From: Sphingomonas sp.
GTDB taxonomy: Bacteria > Pseudomonadota > Alphaproteobacteria > Sphingomonadales > Sphingomonadaceae
NCBI RefSeq assembly: GCF_017744835.1
Contig: NZ_JAGIAM010000001.1
Span: forward strand, 558,001 to 622,000
Direction: 5' to 3'
Length of the DNA stretch: 64,000 nt
In this document: positions 8,915 through 19,809 of the stretch, piece by piece
Layout of the letters: every line of letters begins with the position of its first letter
Numbering within the stretch: the first letter of the stretch is position 1
Notes under the pieces: model-generated
Databases searched by the model: none
Told to the model about the DNA's origin: nothing
The model's input: the letters and a program-made list of their open reading frames with translations, nothing else
Position numbers and translations under genes: made by a program

Positions 8915-8988
8915 TGGATGCCCCGTGAGGATTCGAACCTCAATTGACGGAGTCAGAGTCCGTAGTCTTACCTTTAGACGACGGGGCA
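8915..8988 (-). tRNA. tRNA-Gln (anticodon CUG)
   Basis: The reverse strand folds as a full cloverleaf: acceptor TGCCCCG pairing with CGGGGCA, D arm GTCT...AGAC, anticodon stem ACGGA/TCCGT with loop CTCTGAC (anticodon CTG, reading CAG), T arm TGAGG-TTCGAAT-CCTCA and an encoded CCA (8915-8917). The first pair is U-A, usual for tRNA-Gln. The discriminator base is U rather than the G of E. coli tRNA-Gln. Confidence 0.93.
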
Positions 8989-9141
8989 ACGTGAGGCGCG
9001 CCAGATAGGGCGGCAATTCGGGCCTGTCAACGTGCCTCGCGGCCGGCCGCCTTGCCCATTGCACGGGGCTGCGCTAGCCTCGCTCCCAAGCACCGACGGC
9101 GCCGACCCGGAGCCGCGACGGACAGAACATAAGCGAGTGAT

Positions 9142-10203
9142 ATGATGGGGGATGGCCCTGCCAGACTACCCCGCGGCCGGAGCAGCGGCTCCGCCCGGCC
9201 AGTCCCGAAGCCGCCCGGCGACCGTCCGGGCCGCGCGCGCTGGCCCGAAGCGCGCCACTACGCCGCGCTCGACCTGGGCACCAACAATTGCCGGCTGCTG
9301 ATCGCCCGCCCGCAAGGCGCCGGATTCGCAGTGATCGACGCCTTCTCGCGAATCGTCCGCCTCGGCGAGGGCCTGGCCACCACCGGGCGTCTGTCCGACG
9401 CCGCGATCGACCGCACGCTGGCGGCGCTGCGCATCTGCGCCGACAAGCTCAAGCGTCGCAACGTGGCGCTGGCGCGCTCGGTGGCGACCGAAGCCTGTCG
9501 CCGCGCGACCAACGGGCCCGAATTCATCGAACGCGTCTATCGCGAGACGGGCATCGTACTCGACATCATCACCGCCGAGGAAGAAGCGCGGCTGGCGGTG
9601 CTCGGCTGCCATGCGCTGCTCGAGCCCGGAGACGGCCCCGCGCTGGTGTTCGACATCGGCGGCGGCTCGACCGAGCTGGTGCTGGTCGATTCGCGCGCCG
9701 AAGTACCGCGTATCCTCGATTGGCACAGCGCGCCCTGGGGCGTGGTCTCGCTCACCGAGGCAGTAGGGCTCGCGGGCAACGACGCCGATTCGCGCCAGGT
9801 CGCCTATGCCGAGATGCGCGCCCGCGTGGCGGAAGCCTTTGCCCCCTTCGTCGCGCGGCTGCGCCCTCCCCGGGGCACGCCCCGGCTGCTGGGCACCAGC
9901 GGCACCGTCACCACGCTCGCCAGCGTCCATCTGGGGCTGCCCACTTACGACCGGTCGGTGGTTGACGGGCTGATCGTGCCAGCGCAGGCGATGCGCGACG
10001 TGAGCCGCCGCATCGCAGGCATGAGCATGGCCGAACGCAGCCAGGTGCCCTGCATCGGCGCCGAGCGTGCGGACCTGGTGGTGGCGGGCTGCGCGATTCT
10101 GGAGACGATCCTCGATTTCTGGCCCGCCGAGCGGCTGGGGATCGCGGACCGCGGCATTCGTGAGGGTATATTGCGCAGGCTGATGAGCGGAGTGGTATTG
10201 TGA
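9142..10203 (+). CDS. ppx: Ppx/GppA family phosphatase (exopolyphosphatase-like)
   Basis: A 353-residue protein of the ASKHA sugar-kinase/actin fold. After a basic, Pro/Arg-rich N-terminal extension (about 1-33) the fold starts YAALDLGTNNCRLLIA (phosphate loop 1), then GEGLATTGRLSD, VATEACRRATNG, the glutamate-rich ITAEEEARLAVLG and phosphate loop 2 VFDIGGGSTELVLV. This is the N-terminal catalytic region of exopolyphosphatase/pppGpp phosphohydrolase. The C-terminal HD-like domain of E. coli Ppx is missing, as is usual for the short alphaproteobacterial form. It overlaps rlmE by 4 bases (GTGA). Confidence 0.88.
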   Translation: MMGDGPARLPRGRSSGSARPVPKPPGDRPGRARWPEARHYAALDLGTNNCRLLIARPQGAGFAVIDAFSRIVRLGEGLATTGRLSDAAIDRTLAALRICADKLKRRNVALARSVATEACRRATNGPEFIERVYRETGIVLDIITAEEEARLAVLGCHALLEPGDGPALVFDIGGGSTELVLVDSRAEVPRILDWHSAPWGVVSLTEAVGLAGNDADSRQVAYAEMRARVAEAFAPFVARLRPPRGTPRLLGTSGTVTTLASVHLGLPTYDRSVVDGLIVPAQAMRDVSRRIAGMSMAERSQVPCIGAERADLVVAGCAILETILDFWPAERLGIADRGIREGILRRLMSGVVL

Positions 10204-10886
10204 GCCGGGGCGGCGGGCGCGGCCATACGCGCGTGCTCACGGCGAAGCGGCGCACCCCGCAATCGACGCGCTGGCTCGAGCGCCAGCTCAACGACCCCTA
10301 TGTGAAAAAAGCCAAGGCCGAGGGCTATCGCAGCCGTGCGGCCTACAAGCTGATCGAGCTCGACGAGAAATTCGGCTTCCTGAAGGGCGCCAAGCGTGTG
10401 GTCGACCTGGGAATGGCCCCGGGCGGCTGGACCCAGGTGGTGCGCAAGCGCCTTCCGAAGGCGGCGGTGGTGGGGATCGACCTGCTGCCGGTCGATCCGA
10501 TCGACGGCGCGACGATCCTCCAGATGGACTTCATGGACGACAAGGCGCCCGACAGGCTGATCGAGGAACTCGGCGGTGCGCCCGACCTGATCGTGTCCGA
10601 CATGGCCGCGAACACCGTCGGCCATCCGCAGACCGACGCGCTGCGGACGATGGGGCTGGTCGAGACCGCGCTGGATTTCGCCATCCAGACGCTCGAGCCG
10701 GGCGGAACCTTCGTCGCCAAGGTGTTCGCGGGCGGGGCCGATTCGGCGCTGGTTGCCGAGATGAAGCGCAATTTCGCGACCGTGAAGCATGCCAAGCCGC
10801 CGGCGAGCCGCAAGGGATCGGTCGAGTGGTTCGTGGTCGCGCAGGGCTTCAAGGGCCGCCGGGACGGCGAATCTTCCGCATCCTGA
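10200..10886 (+). CDS. rlmE: 23S rRNA (U2552) 2'-O-methyltransferase RlmE
   Basis: A 228-residue FtsJ/RrmJ-type methyltransferase that 2'-O-methylates U2552 of 23S rRNA in the large subunit A loop. Features: SRAAYKLIELDEKF (catalytic Lys), SAM motif VVDLGMAPGGWTQV, DLIVSDMAAN (catalytic Asp), GGTFVAKVFAGG (catalytic Lys) and SVEWFVVA (catalytic Glu), which complete the K-D-K-E tetrad. The GTG start overlaps the ppx stop, so translation is probably coupled. The ppx-rlmE order recurs in alphaproteobacteria. Confidence 0.95.
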   Translation: MSRGGGRGHTRVLTAKRRTPQSTRWLERQLNDPYVKKAKAEGYRSRAAYKLIELDEKFGFLKGAKRVVDLGMAPGGWTQVVRKRLPKAAVVGIDLLPVDPIDGATILQMDFMDDKAPDRLIEELGGAPDLIVSDMAANTVGHPQTDALRTMGLVETALDFAIQTLEPGGTFVAKVFAGGADSALVAEMKRNFATVKHAKPPASRKGSVEWFVVAQGFKGRRDGESSAS

Positions 10887-10965
10887 CAAACTTTTGCGAC
10901 AGGCCGGGCGCAGCATGCACGCCGGCCGCCCTGCTTTCGGGGCGAGTCGCAGGAGATTTCATGCG

Positions 10966-11394
10966 ATGAAAAAGCTGTTGCTCGGCGCCGCGATGCTCGG
11001 CGTGACGATGGGCGCGGGATCGATCCAGGCCGCGGCGCAGGACCGCCCGGGCGGGATGATGGCCGCGCTGTTCCCTGATCCCAATGGTGACGGCGCCACC
11101 AGCAAGGACGAGATGCTCGCCGCGAGCGATGCGCGATTCGGCGGGCTTGATACCAACAAGGACGGCAAGCTGAGTGCGCAGGAGATCGAGGCGGTGGGGC
11201 GCGGCAGCCGGATGCTGACGCGCGCCGATTCGGACGGCGACGGACAGATCACCCAGGCCGAGGCGCGCGCTGCCGCGGCGGCGCGCTTCGACCGGCTCGA
11301 TGCCAATCACGACGGGCGGATCGACCAGGCAGAGCGCGACGCGCTGCGCCAGCGCATGGGCCCGATGCCCGGCGGCGAGCCCAAGAAGAACTGA
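10966..11394 (+). CDS. Secreted EF-hand calcium-binding protein
   Basis: A 142-residue protein with an N-terminal signal peptide (MKKLLLGAAMLGVTMGAGSIQAAAQ) and four EF-hand-type loops: DPNGDGATSKDE, DTNKDGKLSAQE, DSDGDGQITQAE and DANHDGRIDQAE. The first loop is the least canonical. The start at 10966 follows aggag at 10951-10955. The mature protein should be periplasmic or exported and calcium-binding; its partner is not known. Such small EF-hand proteins are common in sphingomonads. It is followed by a strong hairpin terminator shared with rpoZ. Confidence 0.85.
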   Translation: MKKLLLGAAMLGVTMGAGSIQAAAQDRPGGMMAALFPDPNGDGATSKDEMLAASDARFGGLDTNKDGKLSAQEIEAVGRGSRMLTRADSDGDGQITQAEARAAAAARFDRLDANHDGRIDQAERDALRQRMGPMPGGEPKKN

Positions 11395-11408
11395 ACCGCA
11401 AACAAAAA

Positions 11409-11434
11409 GGCCGGGGAAGCACCCCGGCCCTTTT
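11409..11434. terminator. Bidirectional intrinsic terminator between the EF-hand gene and rpoZ
   Basis: An 8-bp GC-rich stem (ggccgggg / ccccggcc, 11409-11416 with 11422-11429) with a 5-base loop is flanked by aaaaa on the left and cttttc on the right. It can end transcription from both converging genes. Confidence 0.85.
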
Positions 11435-11465
11435 CGATCTGTTGCCGGAACCGGCGCCGCGGGGC

Positions 11466-11810
11466 TCAGCCCTCGTAATCGGCGCCCAGGTTCTGGTTGC
11501 GCGGCGGCGCGGCGGCGGTGAGGCGCAGTGCCTCGGCCGACTGCGCCAGCGAGCCGATCTCGTCGGGCGCTTCCTCGTCGTCGATCTGGACGCGCTGCAG
11601 GCTCGAGACCAGCGATTCCTCGAGATTGTCGGGACGCACGGTCTCTTCGGCGATCTCGCGCAGCGCGACGACCGGGTTCTTGTCGCGGTCGCGATCGAGC
11701 GTGAGCTCGGCGCCGCCCGAGATCTGCCGGGCGCGCTGCGCCGCAAACAGCACCAGGTCGAACCGGTTGGAGACCTTGTCGACGCAATCCTCGACTGTGA
11801 CGCGCGCCAT
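11466..11810 (-). CDS. rpoZ: RNA polymerase omega subunit
   Basis: A 114-residue protein beginning [30 protein letters not shown], the conserved omega motif that binds the beta' C-terminus, followed by [15 protein letters not shown]. The acidic and polar tail after about residue 80 is variable in alphaproteobacteria. The usual alphaproteobacterial neighbours spoT/rsh and pyrE are not next to it here. It converges on the EF-hand gene through a shared terminator and is divergent from the phospholipase-D gene. Confidence 0.95.
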   Translation of the reverse strand: MARVTVEDCVDKVSNRFDLVLFAAQRARQISGGAELTLDRDRDKNPVVALREIAEETVRPDNLEESLVSSLQRVQIDDEEAPDEIGSLAQSAEALRLTAAAPPRNQNLGADYEG

Positions 11811-11938
11811 CTACGCTTCCTTGGAATCTAATGTGCCGGAAAGGTCGCGGACTTAGGGTCAGGGGCCCGCAATGTCAAGAAATCCGGCCGAGCGCGCAGC
11901 GGCTTGCCCTTTGCCGCGGCTTTCCCCATCAACATGCC

Positions 11939-13102
11939 ATGACCGTCTCGCCCTCGCCCAGCTTCACGGTCGCCGGCAATCGGCTGACATTGCTGACCGA
12001 AGGCCCCGAACGATTGGAGAAGCTGCTCGAGCTGATCGGCTCGGCCAAGCGGTCGCTGCGAGTGCTCTACTACATCTATGTCGACGACGAGGCGGGCCAA
12101 GCGGTCCGCCAGGCTCTGATCGACGCGGCGGCACGCGGCGTCGAGGTGCATTTGATCGTCGACGGGCTGGGCAGCGAGCCCGCCGCGGCGGCGCGATTCT
12201 TCGATCCGCTCCGGGAAGCCGGCATCGACCTGTGCCGCTTCGTGCCCCGCTGGGGCAGGCGCTATCTGCTGCGCAACCACCAGAAGCTGACGCTGGCCGA
12301 CGAGGAGCGCGTCATCATCGGCGGCTTCAACATCGAGGACAGCTATTTCGGCACCCCCGACCAGGCGGCGTGGCGCGACCTGGGGCTGATGGTCGAGGGG
12401 CCGGCGGCGGGCCGGCTGACGGGCTATTTCGACGCGCTCGCCCGCTGGACGCGGCAGAGCAAGGCGCCGCTGCGCCAGCTCGGCCGGCTGCTCAGCAGCT
12501 GGAGCGAGCCCGAAGGGACGATGCGCTGGCTGCTGGGTGGGCCGATGCGCGAGCTTTCGCCCTGGGCGCGCGTGGTCAAGCGCGACTTGAAGCAGGCGCG
12601 CTCGATCGACCTGATCGCCGCCTATTTCGCCCCGACCCCGGGCATGCTCCGCAAGCTGGACAAGGCCGCCAAGCGCGGCCGGGTGCGGCTGGTGCTGCCG
12701 TCGAAGCTCGACCATGGCGCGGCGATCTGGGCAGCGCGCTTCACTTATGCCGGGCTGCTGCGCAAGCGAGTCGAGATCTACGAATATCAGCCGACCAAGC
12801 TGCACACCAAGCTGTTCGTGATCGACGACGTCGTCCACATCGGATCGGCCAATTTCGACATCCGGTCGATGTACCTGAACCTGGAGCTGATGCTGCGGAT
12901 CGAGGATCGCGACTTCGCCGCGCACGTCCGCCGCTATGTCGATGGCGAAGTCGCGCTTTCGGAGCGGATCACCCCATCGCTCTACAAGGCGCGCACGGGC
13001 CCGTTCACTCGGCTCAAGCAGCTCGCCGCCTATTTCGTGATGGCGGTGCTCGACCTGCGCGTGACGCGCCGGCTCAACTTCAGGCCGAGGCACCGGCGCT
13101 AG
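11939..13102 (+). CDS. Phospholipase D superfamily protein, cardiolipin synthase-like
   Basis: A 387-residue protein with two HKD motifs: HQKLTLAD with VIIGGFN (about residues 114-130) and HTKLFVID with IGSANFD (about 290-310). Two catalytic HKD copies in one chain are the mark of bacterial cardiolipin synthases and other phosphatidyltransferases. It lacks the two N-terminal membrane helices of ClsA, so it resembles ClsB/YbhO. The ATG at 11939 was chosen because the PLD-like sequence begins soon after it and the upstream open frame has no family sequence. It converges on the AI-2E-type gene with 7 bases between stops. Confidence 0.85.
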   Translation: MTVSPSPSFTVAGNRLTLLTEGPERLEKLLELIGSAKRSLRVLYYIYVDDEAGQAVRQALIDAAARGVEVHLIVDGLGSEPAAAARFFDPLREAGIDLCRFVPRWGRRYLLRNHQKLTLADEERVIIGGFNIEDSYFGTPDQAAWRDLGLMVEGPAAGRLTGYFDALARWTRQSKAPLRQLGRLLSSWSEPEGTMRWLLGGPMRELSPWARVVKRDLKQARSIDLIAAYFAPTPGMLRKLDKAAKRGRVRLVLPSKLDHGAAIWAARFTYAGLLRKRVEIYEYQPTKLHTKLFVIDDVVHIGSANFDIRSMYLNLELMLRIEDRDFAAHVRRYVDGEVALSERITPSLYKARTGPFTRLKQLAAYFVMAVLDLRVTRRLNFRPRHRR

Positions 13103-13109
13103 CGCGCCT

Positions 13110-14132
13110 TCATTCGCCGGGGATGTCAACCGTGTGGCCCAGCGTGTCGCGGACGTAGAGCCGCTTGACCAGCACGAAGGCGACCACGACCAGCGGCGCG
13201 GCGAGCAGCACGCCGAGCGGCCCGAACAACACGCCCGCGGCGAGCACGCCGAGCAAGGTCAGCGCGGGCGGAATCGAGACGGTGCGGCGTACGATCAGCG
13301 GCGTGATCAGATTGCCCTCGGCCTGCTGGACGATCACATAGACCGCGAGCGCATAGACCATCATCTCGGGACTGACGGTGAGCGCGATCAGCAGGCCGGG
13401 GATCGCCGCCGCCACCGGGCCGACGAAGGGAATGAACTCGGTGATGCCGGCGATCAGCCCGAGGGCGAGGGCCGAAGGGACGCCGACGAGCCAGAGCCCG
13501 GCGGCGGTGAGCACGCCGACGAGCAGCATCGCGACGAGCTGGCCGATCAGCCACAGGTTGAGCGCGCGGCCGGCGTTGCGCATCGCCGCGATGAGCTGGT
13601 CGTGGTGGCTGCGCGGGAAGAGCATCGCGATCCCCTCGACATAGAGCGAAGGGCTGAGCGCAAGATAGACGCCGGCGAACAGCGCGATGATCAAATTGGC
13701 CAGCGCGCTCCCCAGCGTTCCCAGAAAACTTCCGAAGCGCGACGCGACGTCGCGCGAGCTGGGCGTCGCCTCGCGCAGCCATTCGAGCAGGTTGTTGCCG
13801 AGCACGCTTCCGCCGAGCTTTGCCTGGAGCGCGGCCCAGCCGCGCGCGAGCTGCGATTGCAGCGCGTCGAAATCCTGAGTCATGCCCGCGCCGAACAGCG
13901 CGCCGGCGGCTGCAAGGAGGAGGAGCAGCACGAGCACCGCGAGCATCACCGCGGTGTGATCGGGCACGCGCGTCCAGCGGCGGATCGGCGCGGCGAGCGC
14001 GCGCAGCACCACGGCGATCAGTGCCGCCCCGAAGATCAGCAGCAGGACCTGCGCCAGCGCATAGGCCAGCAGCGCCAGAACGACGAACAGCAGCGCGACC
14101 GCGCAGCGGCGGGCGAAATCGGCGATGCTCAA
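13110..14132 (-). CDS. AI-2E family transporter (PerM/YdgG type)
   Basis: A 340-residue membrane protein with about seven to eight helices: an N-terminal pair (ALLFVVLALLAYALAQVLLLIFGAA), a soluble periplasmic stretch (about 80-140), then GSALANLIIALFAGVYLALSP, the GVLTAAGLWLVGVPSALALGLIAGI hairpin and the re-entrant IPFVGPVAAAIPGLLIAL with the family GP motif, ending near PLGVLLAAPLVVV. The family includes the E. coli autoinducer-2 exporter and Na+/H+ antiporter-like members, so the substrate cannot be named. It sits alone between the phospholipase-D and CBS genes. Confidence 0.85.
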   Translation of the reverse strand: MSIADFARRCAVALLFVVLALLAYALAQVLLLIFGAALIAVVLRALAAPIRRWTRVPDHTAVMLAVLVLLLLLAAAGALFGAGMTQDFDALQSQLARGWAALQAKLGGSVLGNNLLEWLREATPSSRDVASRFGSFLGTLGSALANLIIALFAGVYLALSPSLYVEGIAMLFPRSHHDQLIAAMRNAGRALNLWLIGQLVAMLLVGVLTAAGLWLVGVPSALALGLIAGITEFIPFVGPVAAAIPGLLIALTVSPEMMVYALAVYVIVQQAEGNLITPLIVRRTVSIPPALTLLGVLAAGVLFGPLGVLLAAPLVVVAFVLVKRLYVRDTLGHTVDIPGE

Positions 14133-14211
14133 ACGGCCTCCGCATATCGTTGCGCCCTAGAGACGAGCGCAACGGCATGCGGGTTCCCTGGGGAACCGGA
14201 ACCGCGCCGGC

Positions 14212-14643
14212 TCAGATGCTCTGCGAGTGACGCCCGCTCGGCCGAGCGATGTCGCACAGCGCCTCGCCGGCATGCGGCGCCTCGTCGGCGGCGGCATCGC
14301 TCAGCGAGATCACGCCGACGAGCCGCTTGTTGCGATCGACCACCGGCAGGCGGCGGATCTGCAGCTCGGCCATATTGTCGAGCACGTCGTCGAGATCCTC
14401 GTCCTCGAAGCAATAGCGCACCTCGGCGCTCATCACGTCGCGCACCCGCGCGTCGGGCCGGTTGCCGGCGCCCACGCCGCGAACCGCGATGTCGCGGTCG
14501 GTCAGCACGCCGACCAGCCGATCGTGCTCGCCGACCGGCAGGAAGCCGATGTCGACCACTGCCATCGTCCGCGCCGCTTCCTGGATGGTCTCGTCCGGAT
14601 CCGCGATGCGCACGTCGCGGGTCATGCATTCGCTCACTTTCAT
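14212..14643 (-). CDS. CBS-domain pair protein
   Basis: A 143-residue cytosolic protein made of two CBS motifs, MKVSECMTRDVRIADPDETIQEAARTM...GVLTDRDIAVR (about 1-55) and VRDVMSAEVRYCFEDEDLDDVLDNMAE...LVGVISLSD (about 66-118), with a short His-containing tail. Such stand-alone pairs bind adenosine nucleotides and act as energy-state sensors; the target is unknown. The ATG at 14643 follows an excellent Shine-Dalgarno (aggaggt) about 6 bases upstream, which decides the start within a longer open frame. Confidence 0.88.
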   Translation of the reverse strand: MKVSECMTRDVRIADPDETIQEAARTMAVVDIGFLPVGEHDRLVGVLTDRDIAVRGVGAGNRPDARVRDVMSAEVRYCFEDEDLDDVLDNMAELQIRRLPVVDRNKRLVGVISLSDAAADEAPHAGEALCDIARPSGRHSQSI

Positions 14644-14761
14644 GGCGACCTCCTGGCCCTGTCCAAGGGCCGAATGCTCCATGCATCCGCTACGCGCGGA
14701 GGGGCGCTTTGTTGCGCGCGATGGGACGAAGCGAGTGCGGCGCGAAGCGGGTCGTTGGTGC

Positions 14762-16663
14762 TTACCAGCCCGAGCCGCCGCCGCCGCCTCCCCCACCCCC
14801 CGACGAGCCCCCGCCCGACGATCCGCCGCCGCTGCTGCTCGGCGAGGTCGCGGCCGATGCGACGGTGCTGGCGAGCGAGGAGCCGACGCTGTCGGCGAAG
14901 CTGCCGGGATCGTCCCAGACATTGTCGTTGCCCGAATACCAGCCCATCGCATGCGAGGTCGCGCCGGAGGCAGCCGCGGCGGCGAGCACGCCCGAGAATT
15001 TCTGCGCCCAGTGATTCTCGACGCCGAGCGCGATGGCATAGGGCAGATAGCGTTCGAACAGCTCGGGAGTCTTCTCGGGCGGATGGAGCGTCTCGAGCCG
15101 CGCTTCCTCGGTGATGCCGAGATAGTGTTTGAAGCCTGCGATCCGGTCCATCACCGCCCGCCCCTCGCGCGTCGGCGCGACCATCCAGGCGAAGGCGGAG
15201 AGCGCGAGCGGGAGCATCGCGAGCGGCACGAACATCACCCAGCCGGCGACCTGGATCCCGCGGACCAGCGCGGCAGCGCCGCAGGCCAGCGCGACGAGCA
15301 GCGCGAGTCCCCAGAACAGGCCGGCGCGGTCCAGCCCGAGCTTGCGCCCCGGGCTGCGCTGGATGCGCCAGGCGAGGAACAGCGAAGCAAGCCCGAGCAG
15401 CGGGATCGCGGCGAACGGACCCGGGGCCGTCACCAGCATCGCCACGAGCGCGACGGACACCATCGCCGCCAGGACCGCAGCCATGCCCCAGAGCGACCAG
15501 CCGAGGTTGCTGACGAAGAATCTGCTCGAACAGGCGCGCTCGAGTTCCTTCGACAGTGCGGCCCGCGCGGCCTGCAGCGTCTCGTGATTGTCCTGCTTGA
15601 GCACGAGCTCGTTTCCGCCCGCGAAGAGCGATTCGAGCATCGCCTGCTCGGCCCCGCCGAGCGGCCGCCCGCCCTCGACTCGCTCGAGCGTGGTCGTGTC
15701 CTTGCCGAGCCAGCCGCCTTCCTCCTTGCGGATCCTGAGGTGGCCATGGACCGCGAGATCGATGATCGCGGCGCTGAACGCCTTGTTGTCGAAGCGCATC
15801 CGGCTGACGTAGCGGGCGACGGCGGGGCTCAGCCCGTCGGGCGGCGTGAAGATCGGGACCACCGTGCCCGCACGCGGCCCCCGCCCCGCTCGTGCCCAGG
15901 CGGCGAGATAATAGCCGCCGAGGGCGACCAGCGATGCGAGCCCGGCGGCGAGCGCGCCCCAGTCCTCGAGCCACCAATGGAGCCTGCGGGAGGCGTCGGG
16001 GCTCTCCACCACGCCCTTGGGAAAGGCTGCGGCGACGGTGAGCCCGTTTTCGGCCGGCAGTGGCCGCGTGGTGCGAAAGACGATCAGCCCCGGCTCGTCG
16101 CGGACCACTTCGGCGTCGCGCGCCCGCGATCCCTCGGGCCCGGTATAGGCGGCGCGATTGCCGAAGCGGACCGGCGCCGGCAGGCGGATGCGCGCCTCGG
16201 CGCTGTCGATCGGGAAGGTCCAGCCGGTGCCGGTGGCGTTCCAATAGAGCTCGTCATGATCCGCCGCGTGGATGAGCTGGCGCCCGGTGCGATAGCGGAT
16301 CGCATAGACATGCTCACCGGGCGGCACGGTCACGTCCGCGCTGCCGATGCGGATGCGCTTGCCGTTGGAAAGGCCGATCAGCGCATAGGGCTCGGCATGG
16401 CCGTCGCGCGCCACCGACACGATTTCGAAGCGCACGCGCGTGCGCTGGCCGAGTCCATTGGCATAGCTGGTCGGGAAATCGCGCTGGATGCCGTGATCGA
16501 TCTGGTCGCCGGTCGCGACGATACGGATCGTCTCGGTGACGTCGAGATCGCCGTTCGGCTGGATCGCGACGTCGCTGACGAAGCTGCGGATGCGCTCCTG
16601 CTCCTGTGCATGGGCGGCGAGCGGCAGCAGCAGCACCGCCAGCGCGATCGCGAGGGCGCGCAT
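14762..16663 (-). CDS. DUF2207 membrane protein
   Basis: A 633-residue protein with a signal peptide (MRALAIALAVLLLPLAAHAQ), an extracytoplasmic beta-rich DUF2207 domain (about 21-230; VSDVAIQPNGDLDVTETIRIV is the typical start), a membrane helix near 235-260, a cytosolic winged-helix-like part, and two to four further helices at about 385-475. It ends in a low-complexity Ser/Gly tail (residues about 605-633). The family has no proven function. It is usually next to lemA, as here: lemA ends 2 bases before this gene starts, so they form one operon and probably one membrane complex. Confidence 0.88.
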   Translation of the reverse strand: MRALAIALAVLLLPLAAHAQEQERIRSFVSDVAIQPNGDLDVTETIRIVATGDQIDHGIQRDFPTSYANGLGQRTRVRFEIVSVARDGHAEPYALIGLSNGKRIRIGSADVTVPPGEHVYAIRYRTGRQLIHAADHDELYWNATGTGWTFPIDSAEARIRLPAPVRFGNRAAYTGPEGSRARDAEVVRDEPGLIVFRTTRPLPAENGLTVAAAFPKGVVESPDASRRLHWWLEDWGALAAGLASLVALGGYYLAAWARAGRGPRAGTVVPIFTPPDGLSPAVARYVSRMRFDNKAFSAAIIDLAVHGHLRIRKEEGGWLGKDTTTLERVEGGRPLGGAEQAMLESLFAGGNELVLKQDNHETLQAARAALSKELERACSSRFFVSNLGWSLWGMAAVLAAMVSVALVAMLVTAPGPFAAIPLLGLASLFLAWRIQRSPGRKLGLDRAGLFWGLALLVALACGAAALVRGIQVAGWVMFVPLAMLPLALSAFAWMVAPTREGRAVMDRIAGFKHYLGITEEARLETLHPPEKTPELFERYLPYAIALGVENHWAQKFSGVLAAAAASGATSHAMGWYSGNDNVWDDPGSFADSVGSSLASTVASAATSPSSSGGGSSGGGSSGGGGGGGGGSGW

Positions 16664-16665
16664 TT

Positions 16666-17232
16666 TCAGCCCGCGGCGGCCGAGAAGCTCACCTTGGGCG
16701 CGACCTGCAGCGCCGCCACATCATCGGCATAGGGCTCCTCGAGCTTGAAGCCGAGGGGGCCTGCGAGCAGCAGATCGGGGAAGGACTGGATGCGCGTGTT
16801 CAGGTCGCGCACCGTGGCGTTGTAATAGCGGCGCGCGCCGGCGAGCTCTTCCTCGATCGAGGCCAGCTCGTCCTGGAGCTGGCGGAAATTCTCGTCCGCC
16901 TTGAGATCGGGATAGGCCTCGGCCACCGCGAACAGCCGGCCGAGCATGCCGCTCATTGCCGCATCGGCCTGCGCGGTCGCGCCCACCCCCTTGGCCTGGA
17001 CGGCATCGGCGCGGTGCGCGGTGACCGTCTCGATCAGTTCGCGCTCGTGCGTGGCATAGCCCTGAACGGTCGAGACGAGATTGGGGACGAGGTCCGCGCG
17101 GCGGCGCAGCTGGACAGTGATCCCGCTCCACCCCTCGCGCACCAGCGCGCGCAACCGCACCAGCCGGTTGTAGATCGCGATCAGAATGATCAGCAGCAGG
17201 ACTGCTACGCCCAACAGGATCCACAAAAGCAT
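16666..17232 (-). CDS. lemA: LemA family protein
   Basis: A 188-residue protein with a single N-terminal membrane helix (MLLWILLGVAVLLLIILIAIYNRLVRLR) and a long helical LemA core with VREGWSGITVQLRRRADLVPNLVSTVQGYA, the family signature, then YNATVRDLNTRIQSFP. The ATG at 17232 sits 7 bases after aggggg; an ATG two codons upstream (17238) is too close to that site. It is the first gene of the LemA-DUF2207 pair. The function of the pair is unproven. Confidence 0.88.
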   Translation of the reverse strand: MLLWILLGVAVLLLIILIAIYNRLVRLRALVREGWSGITVQLRRRADLVPNLVSTVQGYATHERELIETVTAHRADAVQAKGVGATAQADAAMSGMLGRLFAVAEAYPDLKADENFRQLQDELASIEEELAGARRYYNATVRDLNTRIQSFPDLLLAGPLGFKLEEPYADDVAALQVAPKVSFSAAAG

Positions 17233-17325
17233 CGCCATTCCCCCTGGCGCCTTGCGGGACAGTCTCCCGGCGCCGGAGCGAGCATATGTGCAAGTGTGAA
17301 GGCAACTCAAGCGTAACGATCGCAC

Positions 17326-17354
17326 GAAAAAGGGCCGGGGTTTCCCCCGGCCCT
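17326..17354 (-). terminator. Intrinsic terminator of katG
   Basis: Read on the minus strand, a 10-bp GC-rich stem (agggccgggg / ccccggccct, loop of about 4 bases) is followed by five T residues, 23 bases after the katG stop. This is a standard rho-independent terminator. Confidence 0.85.
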
Positions 17355-17376
17355 GATCCTCGTGCCGATGATGCGA

Positions 17377-19689
<2,313 letters not shown>

Positions 19690-19809
19690 TCAGATCACGG
19701 ATTCGTCATGACAAGGTCGCGGGACTGCAACCGATGCACCATGCCTGCGTAACAATGCCCGGCCAACGCCCCTCGGAATATCGAAACCATAATCCTCGGG
19801 GGACGCACC

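Noticed and set aside
11831..11938. N-terminal extension of the phospholipase-D frame
   Set aside because: Basic, low-complexity sequence without homology; the ATG at 11939 starts the family sequence.
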